In this document: positions 1 through 8,519 of the stretch, piece by piece
How the letters are laid out: each line of letters begins with the position of its first letter
How positions within the stretch are numbered: position 1 is the stretch's first letter
Source: an uncultured Parabacteroides sp.
Lineage (GTDB): Bacteria > Bacteroidota > Bacteroidia > Bacteroidales > Tannerellaceae
Assembly: GCF_902493135.1 (NCBI RefSeq)
Contig: NZ_CABUOD010000002.1
Location: 62,001 to 126,000, forward strand
Direction of reading: 5' to 3'
DNA length: 64,000 bases
Program-made: the position numbers and the translations under genes
The notes under the pieces: generated by a model
What the model saw: only the letters and a program-made list of their open reading frames with translations
Database searches by the model: none
What the model was told of the DNA's origin: nothing

Positions 1-630
1 GCGGAAACGTTTCCGCTCTTCGGCACTCTGCAACACGCCTTGCTGGATGTAACGCATCGGCTGGAAGACGCTCTTAAAGTCTTTTTCGGGCGCAAGTATC
101 TGGAGGCTCTTCTCGTTCGGTATCTCGATGTTCACGCTCATACGGTCGGCATAGAGCCCGGCTTCGTTCACCAGCTCCTGACTCGCTCCGGGAATGCTTT
201 TCAAATGGATATAGCCGTTGAAACGGTACACAGTCCGGAGGTCTTTCACCACCCTGACAAGGCGTTCCATCGTGTAATCGGCATTGCGCACGACACCGGA
301 ACTAAGGAACAATCCCTCGATATAGTTGCGGCGGTAAAATTCGATCGTGAGGTTCACCAGCTCCGTCACCGTCAATGTGGCACGGGGTATGTCGTTGCTG
401 CGGCGATTGATGCAGTAGGCGCAGTCGAAGATGCAATAGTTCGTCAGCATGATCTTCAGGAGCGAAATGCAGCGGCCGTCCTCGGCAAAACTGTGGCAAA
501 TGCCCCACCCCGCCGCACTTCCGATCCCGCCGCTCTTGTTCTTTCGCGACGTTCCGCTGGAAGCGCATGAGACATCATACTTAGCCGATTCGGCCAGTAC
601 CTTCAACTTCTCAAGCACTTTTTCATCCAT
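1..630 (-). CDS. Radical SAM protein, putative DNA modification/repair type (3' end outside window)
   Basis: The minus-strand reading frame is open from an ATG at 630 to the left edge, so the first 210 codons are present and the C-terminus is missing. Near residues 55-70 is a Cys-x3-Cys-x2-Cys motif (TNYCIFDCAYCINR), the signature that binds the [4Fe-4S] cluster and SAM in radical SAM enzymes. The N-terminus (MDEKVLEKLKVLAESAKYD) and the following stretch fit the family annotated as putative DNA modification/repair radical SAM protein, which is usually paired with a uracil-DNA-glycosylase-like gene; that partner would lie left of the window. The substrate is not known. Family assignment is from memory of the motif and N-terminus; the radical SAM call itself is solid. 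Confidence 0.85.
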   Translation of the reverse strand, partial: MDEKVLEKLKVLAESAKYDVSCASSGTSRKNKSGGIGSAAGWGICHSFAEDGRCISLLKIMLTNYCIFDCAYCINRRSNDIPRATLTVTELVNLTIEFYRRNYIEGLFLSSGVVRNADYTMERLVRVVKDLRTVYRFNGYIHLKSIPGASQELVNEAGLYADRMSVNIEIPNEKSLQILAPEKDFKSVFQPMRYIQQGVLQSAEERKRFR

Positions 631-686
631 AATTATACCGGGATTTCCAGACAAAAATAAGAATAATCTTTTAAGTATTCAGTCTT

Positions 687-2099
687 TTAGTCCGGGAATA
701 TCTCCAATTTGCCGACCATCTTGGCTGGATCCACCCACTCGTCGAACTCTTCGGCAGTGAGCACCCCCAACTCGACAGCCGCCTCCTTCAATGTCTTATT
801 TTCCTTAAAGGCTTTCTGTGCGATAGAAGCCGCCTTGTAATAGCCGATCTTCGGATTCAAGGCCGTGACAAGCATCAGCGAATCATCCAGATGTTTCTTG
901 ATCGTCTCCTTCACCGGCTCGATACCGACGGCGCAACGGTCGTTGAAGTTCTGACAACCCTCGCCTATCAGGCGGGCACTATGCAGGAAGTTATAGATAA
1001 TCATCGGCTTGAATACATTCAGTTCGAACTGCCCGCTGGCTCCCCCGACCGAGATCGCGACATCATTGCCCATCACCTGGGCGGCAATCATCGTCAAGGC
1101 TTCGCATTGTGTCGGGTTGACCTTGCCCGGCATGATGGAAGAACCCGGCTCATTCTCCGGCAAATGGATCTCGCCGATACCTGCACGCGGACCGGAACTC
1201 AACATACGGATATCGTTCGCAATCTTCATCAGACTGACGGCAACCAACTTCAAAGCGCCATGCACTTCGACAATGGCATCATGCGTGGCAAGCGCTTCGA
1301 ACTTATTCGGCGCCTTAACGAAAGGTTGTCCTGTCATTTCCGAAACCCGCTTCGACACACATTCGTCAAAGTTCGGAGGCGTATTGATACCTGTTCCGAC
1401 CGCCGTTCCCCCGATCGCTAACTCGGCAAGATGCGGCAAGGCGTTCTTTATTGCACGGATTCCATGCTCCAACTGGGAAGCATAGCCACTGAACTCCTGT
1501 CCCAACGTCAGCGGGGTGGCATCCATAAAGTGCGTACGCCCGATCTTGACGATCGGCATGAAATCCCGGCTTTTCTTCTGAAGCGTCTTAAGCAGCTTTT
1601 CAAGTCCGGGGAGGGTGACCTCTTTTACCATGATATAGGCAGCGATATGCATGGCGGTCGGAAACGTGTCGTTGGAGGACTGCGACTTGTTCACATCGTC
1701 GTTCGGCAGCAAAACCTTCTCCTCATCCGTCAGCTTACCGCCGTTCAGGACCTGGGCCCGGTTGGCGATCACTTCGTTCACATTCATATTGGTCTGCGTG
1801 CCGCTTCCGGTCTGCCAGACCACCAATGGGAACTGGTCGTCGAGCTTGCCTGCCAATATCTCATCGCAGACACGTCCGATCAGGTCGCATTTCTCGGCCG
1901 ACAAGACACCCGCCTCCTTATTCGCCAGGGCGGCCGCCTTTTTCAGATAAGCAAACCCGCGTATCACCTCTTTGGGCATACGGTTAATATCTTGGGCAAT
2001 CTTGAAATTGTCCACGCTGCGTTGTGTCTGTGCACCATAATAGGCATCAATGGGGACTTTCACTTCCCCCATCGTGTCTTTTTCTATCCGATATTCCAT
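687..2099 (-). CDS. fumC: Fumarate hydratase class II
   Basis: This enzyme reversibly hydrates fumarate to L-malate; in anaerobic Bacteroidales it serves the reductive branch leading to succinate. The predicted 470-residue length is normal for class II. Family landmarks are QTGSGTQTNMN near residue 97, GRTHFMDATPLTLGQ near residue 188 and the superfamily signature GSSIMPGKVNP at about 319-329 that carries the catalytic serine loop. The chosen start (2099, MEYRIEKDTMG) aligns with the usual FumC N-terminus; an ATG three codons upstream (2108) is possible. The gene lies downstream of a small DUF6582-like gene on the same strand. No oddities seen. Confidence 0.96.
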   Translation of the reverse strand: MEYRIEKDTMGEVKVPIDAYYGAQTQRSVDNFKIAQDINRMPKEVIRGFAYLKKAAALANKEAGVLSAEKCDLIGRVCDEILAGKLDDQFPLVVWQTGSGTQTNMNVNEVIANRAQVLNGGKLTDEEKVLLPNDDVNKSQSSNDTFPTAMHIAAYIMVKEVTLPGLEKLLKTLQKKSRDFMPIVKIGRTHFMDATPLTLGQEFSGYASQLEHGIRAIKNALPHLAELAIGGTAVGTGINTPPNFDECVSKRVSEMTGQPFVKAPNKFEALATHDAIVEVHGALKLVAVSLMKIANDIRMLSSGPRAGIGEIHLPENEPGSSIMPGKVNPTQCEALTMIAAQVMGNDVAISVGGASGQFELNVFKPMIIYNFLHSARLIGEGCQNFNDRCAVGIEPVKETIKKHLDDSLMLVTALNPKIGYYKAASIAQKAFKENKTLKEAAVELGVLTAEEFDEWVDPAKMVGKLEIFPD

Positions 2100-2133
2100 A
2101 AAAAGCAAATTTTTAATGCATTTCCTAACTCAA

Positions 2134-2403
2134 TTATTCCGATTGATATCTTTCCGCCCATTCCAGAACGGTCGGACTCTTTACATCCACTCCGAACTCC
2201 TGCGCTTTCATTAATATCCGATGAGCCAAAAGCGGTTTCTCCTTTTCTGAGGCATACCTGAAATAGGCTTCCGCTGCCCGGACATGGGTGGCATCGGGGA
2301 TGGGAAACTCACGGGTCTCCGGAATACCGAAATCCGAAGAAGGGAGCATGCCCCGTTCTTCGGTTGTCAGTTTGTCACTCAGGTGTCTGCTTGTTGTTGC
2401 CAT
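2134..2403 (-). CDS. Small DUF6582-like hypothetical protein
   Basis: An 89-residue soluble protein. The centre (PSSDFGIPETREFPIPDATHVRAAEAYF) resembles the short motif seen in DUF6582-type proteins (F-x-x-P-x-x-R-x-x-P-I-x-D-x-x-H-x-R-x-A), often found as an accessory domain or as a free-standing small protein. No signal peptide or membrane segment is seen. It sits 34 bp upstream of fumC on the same strand and may share its transcript. Function unknown; family assignment is by motif resemblance only. Confidence 0.7.
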   Translation of the reverse strand: MATTSRHLSDKLTTEERGMLPSSDFGIPETREFPIPDATHVRAAEAYFRYASEKEKPLLAHRILMKAQEFGVDVKSPTVLEWAERYQSE

Positions 2404-2478
2404 AATCGTCTGTGTTTATAAAGATGTAAGGTAAACAACCGGGCAGGCAAAAGGTTTACAGAGGTGCATAAGAGAGGA

Positions 2479-3336
2479 CTACTGTACCGGAATACAGATT
2501 TCCGTCAGCAGATTTTCAGGCTTCGTATTGCGCGGATCGTTCAGATAGCGTTCGTAGCTCGGCTCGTCACGAAGCGTACAACCCATCTCCGGCAATTTCT
2601 TTACATAGATCGTATCGTAAACGGCTTGCAGATATTCGTATGATCCCTCATAAATAAAGGTGGCATAACGACCGGCCGGAATCTGCTTGGCTCCGACTTC
2701 TCCTTTCGGCTGAACAGGAGCGGGCATGATCATGCAGACATCCGTACGCAACTTATCTTCGGATGTCACTTTCGGATCGTCGTGATAGATACAAAGCGGA
2801 CAAGGATCGATTGTCGGCAAGTTATGCTCGCGGGCAAAAGCATAAAGCTTCATCCAGGTTCCGCCATAATCATTCTGGCGGTAATCGCCCGTCAGGCGGA
2901 TATAAATCACATTGCGAACGGGAATTTCTTTTATCTCGGCCTCCAACAGCAAGTCGGGCCATATCTTTTCTGGTCTCATAATCGTGTACTCTTTATTGTT
3001 TCTATATTCGTTTGGTGAAATAGAATAGAACTGCCTGAAAGCCTTCGACAGGGAAGAGGGTGCACCATATCCGATGCGGTAAGCGATATCCCCGACGGAC
3101 ATATCCGTGTAGCGAAGCAGATGAGCTGCAGTCTCGATCCGTTTCCGCACAATGAACGCCCCCAACGGCTCTCCTAAAAACGCGCTCATCACCCGGTGAA
3201 AATGGTACGGGGACAAATGCGACATTTCGGCCAGCTGGTTCAGGTCTATATCATCCCCCAAGTGATTATTGATATACTCGATCACCAGGTTCACCCGTTT
3301 CAGGTATTCTTCTCTTGTCGTTGTTCGTTGTTGCAT
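2479..3336 (-). CDS. AraC-family regulator with GyrI-like effector-binding domain
   Basis: A 285-residue transcription factor. Residues about 10-110 form the AraC/XylS double helix-turn-helix (IEYINNHLGDDIDLNQLAEMS, then GDIAYRIGYGAPSSLSKAFRQFYSISPNEYR). Residues about 120-285 form a GyrI-like/SOUL-type effector-binding domain, beginning near the sequence EIPVRNVIYIRLTGDY. This arrangement is the Rob/SoxS-like class in which a small, often drug-like ligand binds the C-terminal domain. It is probably monocistronic: the flanking gaps are over 70 bp and a -7-like box lies 23 bp upstream of the start. Its regulon cannot be told from the context. Confidence 0.9.
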   Translation of the reverse strand: MQQRTTTREEYLKRVNLVIEYINNHLGDDIDLNQLAEMSHLSPYHFHRVMSAFLGEPLGAFIVRKRIETAAHLLRYTDMSVGDIAYRIGYGAPSSLSKAFRQFYSISPNEYRNNKEYTIMRPEKIWPDLLLEAEIKEIPVRNVIYIRLTGDYRQNDYGGTWMKLYAFAREHNLPTIDPCPLCIYHDDPKVTSEDKLRTDVCMIMPAPVQPKGEVGAKQIPAGRYATFIYEGSYEYLQAVYDTIYVKKLPEMGCTLRDEPSYERYLNDPRNTKPENLLTEICIPVQ

Positions 3337-3358
3337 GTTCTTTTTCTGTTTTACTTCG

Positions 3359-3366
3359 CAAAGGTA
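3359..3366 (-). promoter_or_regulatory. Bacteroidetes -7 box for the AraC-type regulator
   Basis: On the minus strand the octamer reads TACCTTTG, a match to TAnnTTTG, 23 bp before the ATG at 3336. A -33 TTG at the usual 19-20 bp spacing is not present (closest is 14 bp away), so only the -7 element is supported. Confidence 0.5.
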
Positions 3367-3481
3367 ACGTCCCTCCTGCCCAATAACTTTTCCAATCTTG
3401 CTAACTTACTAAGTTCTCAGGCATCTTCATGAACGAGAAGCCATCTCACGAAACGACATCAAGGTGAAACTGCCTTCGACA

Positions 3482-4513
3482 TCAAGGCGAGACGGAGAGC
3501 CATTCCCGCACTGCCTCGACAAGCACCCGGTTCTCGTCTGCTGCCTGGGCCGATATGCGGATATAACGTTCGTCCAGGCCGCGGAAATTGGAGGCGTCGC
3601 GGATCAGCAAGCCGTGACGATCCCACAAATATTGTTTCAACTCAGCAGCCGTTCCTTTTTTCAGGCGGGCTAAGAAGAAAGTCACGGATGTCGGCAACGC
3701 TTCGAGGTCGCCCAACTCATTCAGCCGGTCGATCAGGCAGGCAGTCTCGCGCCTCCATTCACGTACGGGCAGGATATATTGCTCCGGATGCGTCAGGATG
3801 TATTTGCCGGCCTCCACAGCGATTGCGTTGACAGACCAGGGAATGATGTACCGGTTTATCTGCCCGGCCTTTTCCGGAGAAGCGATCAGGTAGCCGATGC
3901 GGAGTCCCGGTATATTATGCGCTTTCGAGATCGATTGGATCAGGATCAGGTTCGGATGAAGGCGGACATCCGAGGGTTTCAGCAACTCTTCCGTCGTAAA
4001 GGCGACGTATGCCTGGTCGATGATAAAGACCGTCTGCCGGTTCGCCTCGATCAGTGCTAACAGTTCCGCCCGGGGGATCAGCTTGCCGTCCGGATTGTTC
4101 GGGTTACAGATCCAGCAGAAGTCCAGCCCTTCCAGCGAAAGGCCGGACAGGTCGCACGAGGTCGGAAAGAAACTGACTTCATGCCCGTGCAGGCGGCAAG
4201 CATCTTCATATTCGGCAAAAGAGGGAACGGCAATAGCCGACTTTGCCCCTTTCCATGTTTGTGCCAGCAGATAGAAAGCCGTGATGGAGCCGTTCGTAAC
4301 CACTATATTCTCCTCCTCCACCTCATAGCAGCGGGCAAGCAAGCGTTTCAGGGAAGAGGCATCCGGTTCCGGATAGCGCGTGAGTTCATAAAACCGCCTG
4401 TCCAGGTGTTCCCTGAGTGTGCGGAGATCGGCCCCGTGCCATACATTTGAACTGAAATTTATCTTTACCTCTTTCTGCGAATTATAGTGGTCGTCACCGT
4501 GTCCGAATAACAT
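3482..4513 (-). CDS. PLP-dependent aminotransferase fold enzyme, CobD-like (threonine-phosphate decarboxylase)
   Basis: A 343-residue fold-type I PLP enzyme. The Schiff-base lysine is K197 in SISKAHNIPGLRIGY, with R205 as the carboxylate-binding arginine; D166 and Y169 (IIDQAY) contact the pyridine ring; CNPNNPDG at 136-143 is the asparagine loop. The N-terminus MLFGHGDDHYN followed by INFSSNVW is typical of L-threonine-O-3-phosphate decarboxylase (CobD), which makes (R)-1-amino-2-propanol phosphate for the cobalamin nucleotide loop, a close relative of histidinol-phosphate aminotransferase. No other cobalamin genes lie nearby, so the CobD assignment is by sequence feel, not context; HisC-like activity is the alternative. 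Confidence 0.8.
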   Translation of the reverse strand: MLFGHGDDHYNSQKEVKINFSSNVWHGADLRTLREHLDRRFYELTRYPEPDASSLKRLLARCYEVEEENIVVTNGSITAFYLLAQTWKGAKSAIAVPSFAEYEDACRLHGHEVSFFPTSCDLSGLSLEGLDFCWICNPNNPDGKLIPRAELLALIEANRQTVFIIDQAYVAFTTEELLKPSDVRLHPNLILIQSISKAHNIPGLRIGYLIASPEKAGQINRYIIPWSVNAIAVEAGKYILTHPEQYILPVREWRRETACLIDRLNELGDLEALPTSVTFFLARLKKGTAAELKQYLWDRHGLLIRDASNFRGLDERYIRISAQAADENRVLVEAVREWLSVSP

Positions 4514-4555
4514 GATTAAAAAATTAAGAATTAAAAATTAAGAATTAAGAATTGT
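4512..4555. repeat. AT-rich slipped repeat (attaagaatta units)
   Basis: The short gap between the CobD-like gene and the GH3 gene is made of three to four imperfect copies of the unit aaTTAAGAATT. The same kind of sequence recurs at 8486-8513. These low-complexity blocks look like replication-slippage products and carry no obvious function. Confidence 0.6.
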
Positions 4556-7532
4556 TGATTGCTTTATAGATTGCGTCTTGGATACGTGTACGGATCTCCA
4601 GCGAACTCAGCTTGTTGTTGGCCCGTGTCGGGTTCACCCGGTTGGACAGGAAGATATACAGCAAGTTGTTATCCGGGTCCACCCAGAAGCAAGTGCCGGT
4701 AAAACCGGTATGCCCATAGACGGAGGCGGGAGCCAGGCTGCCGCAAGGAGATGCTTTGCCCCCGCCAACTACCGGCTTGTCGAACCCCAGGCCGCGACGA
4801 CAAGTCGGGCTTTTGCTTTGGGTGAAGAGGCGGCTGGTCTCTTTGGACAAATATTCTTCGCCGCCGTAGCTTCCCTGGTTCAGATAGAGTTGCAGCACTT
4901 TCGCCAGGTCACCCGCATTGGAGAAAAGTCCGGCATTGCCCGAAACGCCCCCTTGGAAAGCGGCCGCCTCGTCGTGCACATAGCCGCGCAGCAGTTGACG
5001 ACGGATGAAACCATCATACTCGGTCGGGACGATCTGCGCCGTATCGAGGATGTGCAAAGGATTGTAGGTTGTATGCCAGGCTCCGAGCCGGCTGAAGAAC
5101 GTGTCATGCAGCAGGCGGTCCATCGGTTGCCGCATCTGCTTCTCCACCATCATCTTCAACAGGATGAAATTGATGCAGCTGTATTTGTACTTGCCGCGCA
5201 CACCGAGGCGCGAGTCTTTGATCTCCCGGATAATGGTGTCTTTAAAAGAGTCGTGCAGATACATGTTGCGGGCGATCTCTGTCGTAAAACCCGGCTTCTT
5301 CCGGGCGGATACCAGATCGGGGAGAAAAGAGAAGTCGTTACGCACATACGTCCGGGCATCGAAACGGACCGGATGCGCCTGGTTCTTTGCATTGCTGTAC
5401 AGGCTGCCTTTGTAGCTGTCCCTGTCGATCGCGTTCAGGTAGAAATTGATCGTCGGCGTCAGGCCGGACTGATGGTAGAGGAGGTCTTTGATGACCAGGT
5501 TCTTTTTGTCCGAGTCCTTCAGTTCGGGGACGAAATCGGATATCTTATTGTTCAGCGTGAACATCTTGTCGTCATAGGCTTTCATAACGGCCAGCAAGGT
5601 CCCCGCCGCTTTGGAAGAAGAAGCCAGGTCATAGACGGAGTTCTCGTCAACAGCCTGTTTCTTGTCGTAGTCGAAATAGCCGAATGATTTGTCGTAGATA
5701 ATCATGCCATCTTTGGCTACGAGCACCTGGCAACCGGGAAAAGCCTTCTGCACCAGGCCGTCTTCCACGATAGAGGCGATCACGTCCAAACGTTCGGGGC
5801 TTACGCCCACTTCTTCCGGCTCATGATAACCGAGACGTGTCTTTTCGGTAAACACGCCCGTCCCCGCCGTGTACAGGGTGGGAATGGAAACCGGCAACTT
5901 TCCTTTGACCGCAATGCCGCCGAAGATGGCTTGCGCCGCATATTCCTGAGCAAGCGGCGTACCCTCGTAGGCCATTACGACCGCTTTGGCTTTCAGGATG
6001 GAAGGTTTATATTCTTTACAAAAATAGGGCAAGGTGAAAAAGGCATAGACCAGTTCTTTCCTTGCTGCCAACTGGCGCAGAGCCGGGCTTTCCGGAATGC
6101 GGACCGTGTGTACGCCGCAAATGATCACATCATATTTCTCCAATTTCTTATAGACACTCTGCACCTGGGCGGCCGTCGCATTGCGACCGATGCTGAAACA
6201 AGCGATCGAGTCGTAGCGCCCCAACATCTTCTGGAACTCGTTTCCTACCCCGTCGCCGATAGACAGGGCGGCGATCTTTTTCTTATCGAGCTGCTTCAAC
6301 GGGATGATGTCGCCTTCGTTCTTCAACAAGGTGATCGCTTCTTCATTCAACTTGGCAGCCAACCATGCAGCATGGGGAGAGTTCAGCCGTTCGGACAAAC
6401 CTTTCGTCTCGACCGGGCGATAGTGGTTCAGCCCGGCAATGTATTTATATTGCAGGATCTTGATGATCTTCGCTTCTATCTCTTCCCTGTCCAATATACC
6501 TTCATCCAAGGCTTCCTTCACGGCTGCGAAATCATTGATCGGGGCCGCCGGAGCCAACAGGATATCATTGCCCGCCAGCAGCGCCTTTACGGAAGGATTG
6601 TCGGACTTGCGGGTAGTCGCGCCTTTCATTGCCAAGGCATCGGTAAAACAGAGCCCCCGGAACCCGAGTTCTTTTTGCAGCAAGCCGGTGACAACGGCAC
6701 GGGACATGGAAACCGGCTTATCGCGCGACTTGTCCAATGCCGGGACATAAAGATGTCCGGTCATCACGCCGGCATAGCCGTCATAGATGTAACGTTTGAA
6801 AGGCAGCAGTTCCACGCTGTCCAGGCGTGCCCGGTCCTGATGGACGGCAGGCAGCGTATAATGGGAATCCTCGGCGGTATCGCCATGTCCGGGGAAATGC
6901 TTGGAGACGGACAGGATGCCCTGCCCTTCCAGCCCGCGGGCATACGCCAGCCCCTTTTCGGCCACCGCCTGCGGATTCTCGCCGAAGGAGCGCAGACCGA
7001 TCACCGGGTTGTCGGTATTGCTGTTCACATCCATATCGGGTGCGAAATTGATGTGGATTCCCATCTCCTTGCACTGCCGGGCGACTTCCTTGCCGTATTC
7101 GGTTATCAGGTCGTTATCCTCGATCGCCCCCAACATCATATTCTTCGGGAAACGGGTCGTACCGGAGAGGCGCATGGAAAGTCCCCATTCGCCGTCCAGC
7201 GACACGAGCATCGGGACGCGGGAGGCTTTTTGCAGGCGGTTCGTCACCTCGGCCTGCGTGACCGGATCGCCTTTATGGAAAAGGATGCCGCCGAGCTTTA
7301 TCTCATTGACGTAACGCATGAGGCGTTGCATATTGCGCGTGTCGGATTTCGGGTTGGCGATGACCATAAAGAGTTGCCCGACGCGTTCGTCGTAGCTCAT
7401 CGCGTCGAAGACGGAGTCCACCCAATGATTCATTTTCGCCTTGTCCACTGCCCGGTAAAGGTTCGGCGTCGTCTGTGCGACAGCGGAAAGAACGGCAACA
7501 CAACTAAATAAAAAGATATATATTTTCTTCAT
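4545..7532 (-). CDS. Secreted GH3 beta-N-acetylhexosaminidase-like protein fused to a class C beta-lactamase-type serine hydrolase
   Basis: A 995-residue two-enzyme fusion with an N-terminal signal peptide (residues 1-19, ending AVAQ). Residues about 35-370 are a GH3 catalytic domain of the NagZ kind: KHFPGHGDTAEDSH at 211-224 is the hallmark loop supplying the catalytic His/Asp dyad, and FTDAL at 296-300 gives the nucleophile D298. A GH3 C-terminal-type domain follows (about 390-555). Residues about 575-990 form a serine hydrolase of the beta-lactamase/penicillin-binding class: S638-x-x-K641, a tyrosine motif at Y784 and a C-terminal GHTGFTG box. The tyrosine motif reads YSC where YxN is usual. 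The combination suggests processing of peptidoglycan or amino-sugar glycans together with peptide or ester cleavage in the periplasm. Fusions of this type occur in Bacteroidetes; the true substrate is unknown. Confidence 0.9.
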   Translation of the reverse strand: MKKIYIFLFSCVAVLSAVAQTTPNLYRAVDKAKMNHWVDSVFDAMSYDERVGQLFMVIANPKSDTRNMQRLMRYVNEIKLGGILFHKGDPVTQAEVTNRLQKASRVPMLVSLDGEWGLSMRLSGTTRFPKNMMLGAIEDNDLITEYGKEVARQCKEMGIHINFAPDMDVNSNTDNPVIGLRSFGENPQAVAEKGLAYARGLEGQGILSVSKHFPGHGDTAEDSHYTLPAVHQDRARLDSVELLPFKRYIYDGYAGVMTGHLYVPALDKSRDKPVSMSRAVVTGLLQKELGFRGLCFTDALAMKGATTRKSDNPSVKALLAGNDILLAPAAPINDFAAVKEALDEGILDREEIEAKIIKILQYKYIAGLNHYRPVETKGLSERLNSPHAAWLAAKLNEEAITLLKNEGDIIPLKQLDKKKIAALSIGDGVGNEFQKMLGRYDSIACFSIGRNATAAQVQSVYKKLEKYDVIICGVHTVRIPESPALRQLAARKELVYAFFTLPYFCKEYKPSILKAKAVVMAYEGTPLAQEYAAQAIFGGIAVKGKLPVSIPTLYTAGTGVFTEKTRLGYHEPEEVGVSPERLDVIASIVEDGLVQKAFPGCQVLVAKDGMIIYDKSFGYFDYDKKQAVDENSVYDLASSSKAAGTLLAVMKAYDDKMFTLNNKISDFVPELKDSDKKNLVIKDLLYHQSGLTPTINFYLNAIDRDSYKGSLYSNAKNQAHPVRFDARTYVRNDFSFLPDLVSARKKPGFTTEIARNMYLHDSFKDTIIREIKDSRLGVRGKYKYSCINFILLKMMVEKQMRQPMDRLLHDTFFSRLGAWHTTYNPLHILDTAQIVPTEYDGFIRRQLLRGYVHDEAAAFQGGVSGNAGLFSNAGDLAKVLQLYLNQGSYGGEEYLSKETSRLFTQSKSPTCRRGLGFDKPVVGGGKASPCGSLAPASVYGHTGFTGTCFWVDPDNNLLYIFLSNRVNPTRANNKLSSLEIRTRIQDAIYKAINNS

Positions 7533-7545
7533 CGAAAGAGTTGAA

Positions 7546-7624
7546 ATTTATGATTTATAATTTATGACTTACGAATAATGATCACAATGTCTTTCTAATA
7601 AATCATACTTCATAAATCATAAAT
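7546..7624. repeat. AT-rich inverted repeat in the divergent intergenic region
   Basis: Left arm ATTTATGATTTAT (7546-7558) and right arm ATAAATCATAAAT (7612-7624) are perfect reverse complements. They lie inside the predicted 5' leader of the GH3 fusion gene, downstream of its -7 box, so the leader mRNA could fold; it may equally be neutral slippage sequence. Confidence 0.55.
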
Positions 7625-7629
7625 CAAAA

Positions 7630-7637
7630 CAAATGTA
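7630..7637 (-). promoter_or_regulatory. -7 box for the GH3/serine hydrolase gene
   Basis: Minus-strand TACATTTG matches TAnnTTTG and lies 98 bp upstream of the ATG at 7532. No -33 TTG at canonical spacing was found. Confidence 0.45.
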
Positions 7638-7659
7638 CAGAAATTACCCTGATATTTCC

Positions 7660-7667
7660 TACCTTTG
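7660..7667 (+). promoter_or_regulatory. -7 box for the NIPSNAP-esterase pair
   Basis: TACCTTTG matches TAnnTTTG, 43 bp before the ATG at 7710. The upstream -33 region has no TTG at the ideal distance. Confidence 0.5.
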
Positions 7668-7709
7668 AGGTGTTTACTAACTAATTTTTAATCTAAATTC
7701 TATAGAACC

Positions 7710-8483
7710 ATGCAAAGAAGGCACTTTATGAAGCTGACAGGAATGTTGGCTACGCTCCCGGCTATCAAGGGGATAGCTGCGACCTCCGAAAAAGCCGCTT
7801 CCTCCGGAAAGCAGCTATACGAATGGCGGATCTACACGCTGGAAGGAGACGCGGACGGCCTGGACGACTTTTTCCGCGATACACTGATCCCGGCCTACAA
7901 CCGGAAGAACATCAAAGCCGGCGCTTTCGCCCCCTACAAGAAAGAGGAAAAAGAACGCCGCCTGCTGCTCTTTGTCTATCCTGATATCACTACTTATTAT
8001 AAGGTAAAGCGAGAGATCTGGGACGACACGGCATTCAGGAAAGCGGCACAACCCTATTTCGACAAGACGGCTCCCCACCCGGCTTACTTCAATTTCGAAA
8101 GTTTCCTGTGCGAGGCTTTCGACAAAATTCCTTCCCTTCTGATGCCGGACAAGAACCGGACGATGTTCGAACTCAGGACGTACCACAGCCCCAACGAAGA
8201 GGCCAACCAACGGAAAGTCGCGATGTTCAACAAAGACGAGATAGATGTTTTCGACAAAGTCGGCATCAACTCCGTCTGCTACGGGGAAGTATTGGCCGGC
8301 CCGATCATGCCGGCGGTGATTTATCTCACCTGGTACAAGGACGAAGCGACACGCAATGCCGCCTGGGACAAATTCCGTACACACCCGGACTGGCAGCGGA
8401 TCAAGAACCTGCCGGAATATGCCTATACGGCCACCCGGAACACCAGCCTGTTCCTCTCGCCGTTGCCTTATTCGCAGATGTGA
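7710..8483 (+). CDS. NIPSNAP-family protein with Tat-like signal
   Basis: A 257-residue exported protein. The N-terminus MQRRHFMKLTGMLATLPAIKGIAA has the twin-arginine pattern RRxFxK followed by a hydrophobic stretch, so export by Tat is likely. The mature part contains two repeats of the NIPSNAP fold (a ferredoxin-like dimeric alpha/beta barrel): YEWRIYTLEGDADGL near residue 40 and MFELRTYHSPNEEAN near residue 152. NIPSNAP proteins have no settled enzymatic role. The downstream CE15-like esterase starts 36 bp after the stop on the same strand, suggesting a shared transcript and a role around carbohydrate use, which is inference. Confidence 0.88.
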   Translation: MQRRHFMKLTGMLATLPAIKGIAATSEKAASSGKQLYEWRIYTLEGDADGLDDFFRDTLIPAYNRKNIKAGAFAPYKKEEKERRLLLFVYPDITTYYKVKREIWDDTAFRKAAQPYFDKTAPHPAYFNFESFLCEAFDKIPSLLMPDKNRTMFELRTYHSPNEEANQRKVAMFNKDEIDVFDKVGINSVCYGEVLAGPIMPAVIYLTWYKDEATRNAAWDKFRTHPDWQRIKNLPEYAYTATRNTSLFLSPLPYSQM

Positions 8484-8485
8484 GA

Positions 8486-8513
8486 GAATTAAGAATTAAA
8501 AAATTAAGAATTG
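8486..8513. repeat. AT-rich slipped repeat between NIPSNAP and esterase genes
   Basis: Two imperfect copies of aattaagaattaaaa separate the two genes, matching the block at 4512-4555. No function inferred. Confidence 0.5.
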
Positions 8514-8519
8514 ATTGTG

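Noticed and set aside
5823..7511. 562-codon plus-strand open frame opposite the GH3 gene
   Set aside because: Antisense shadow of a clearly conserved GH3 domain; its translation has no coherent motif and is rich in His/Arg/Gln as complement frames are.
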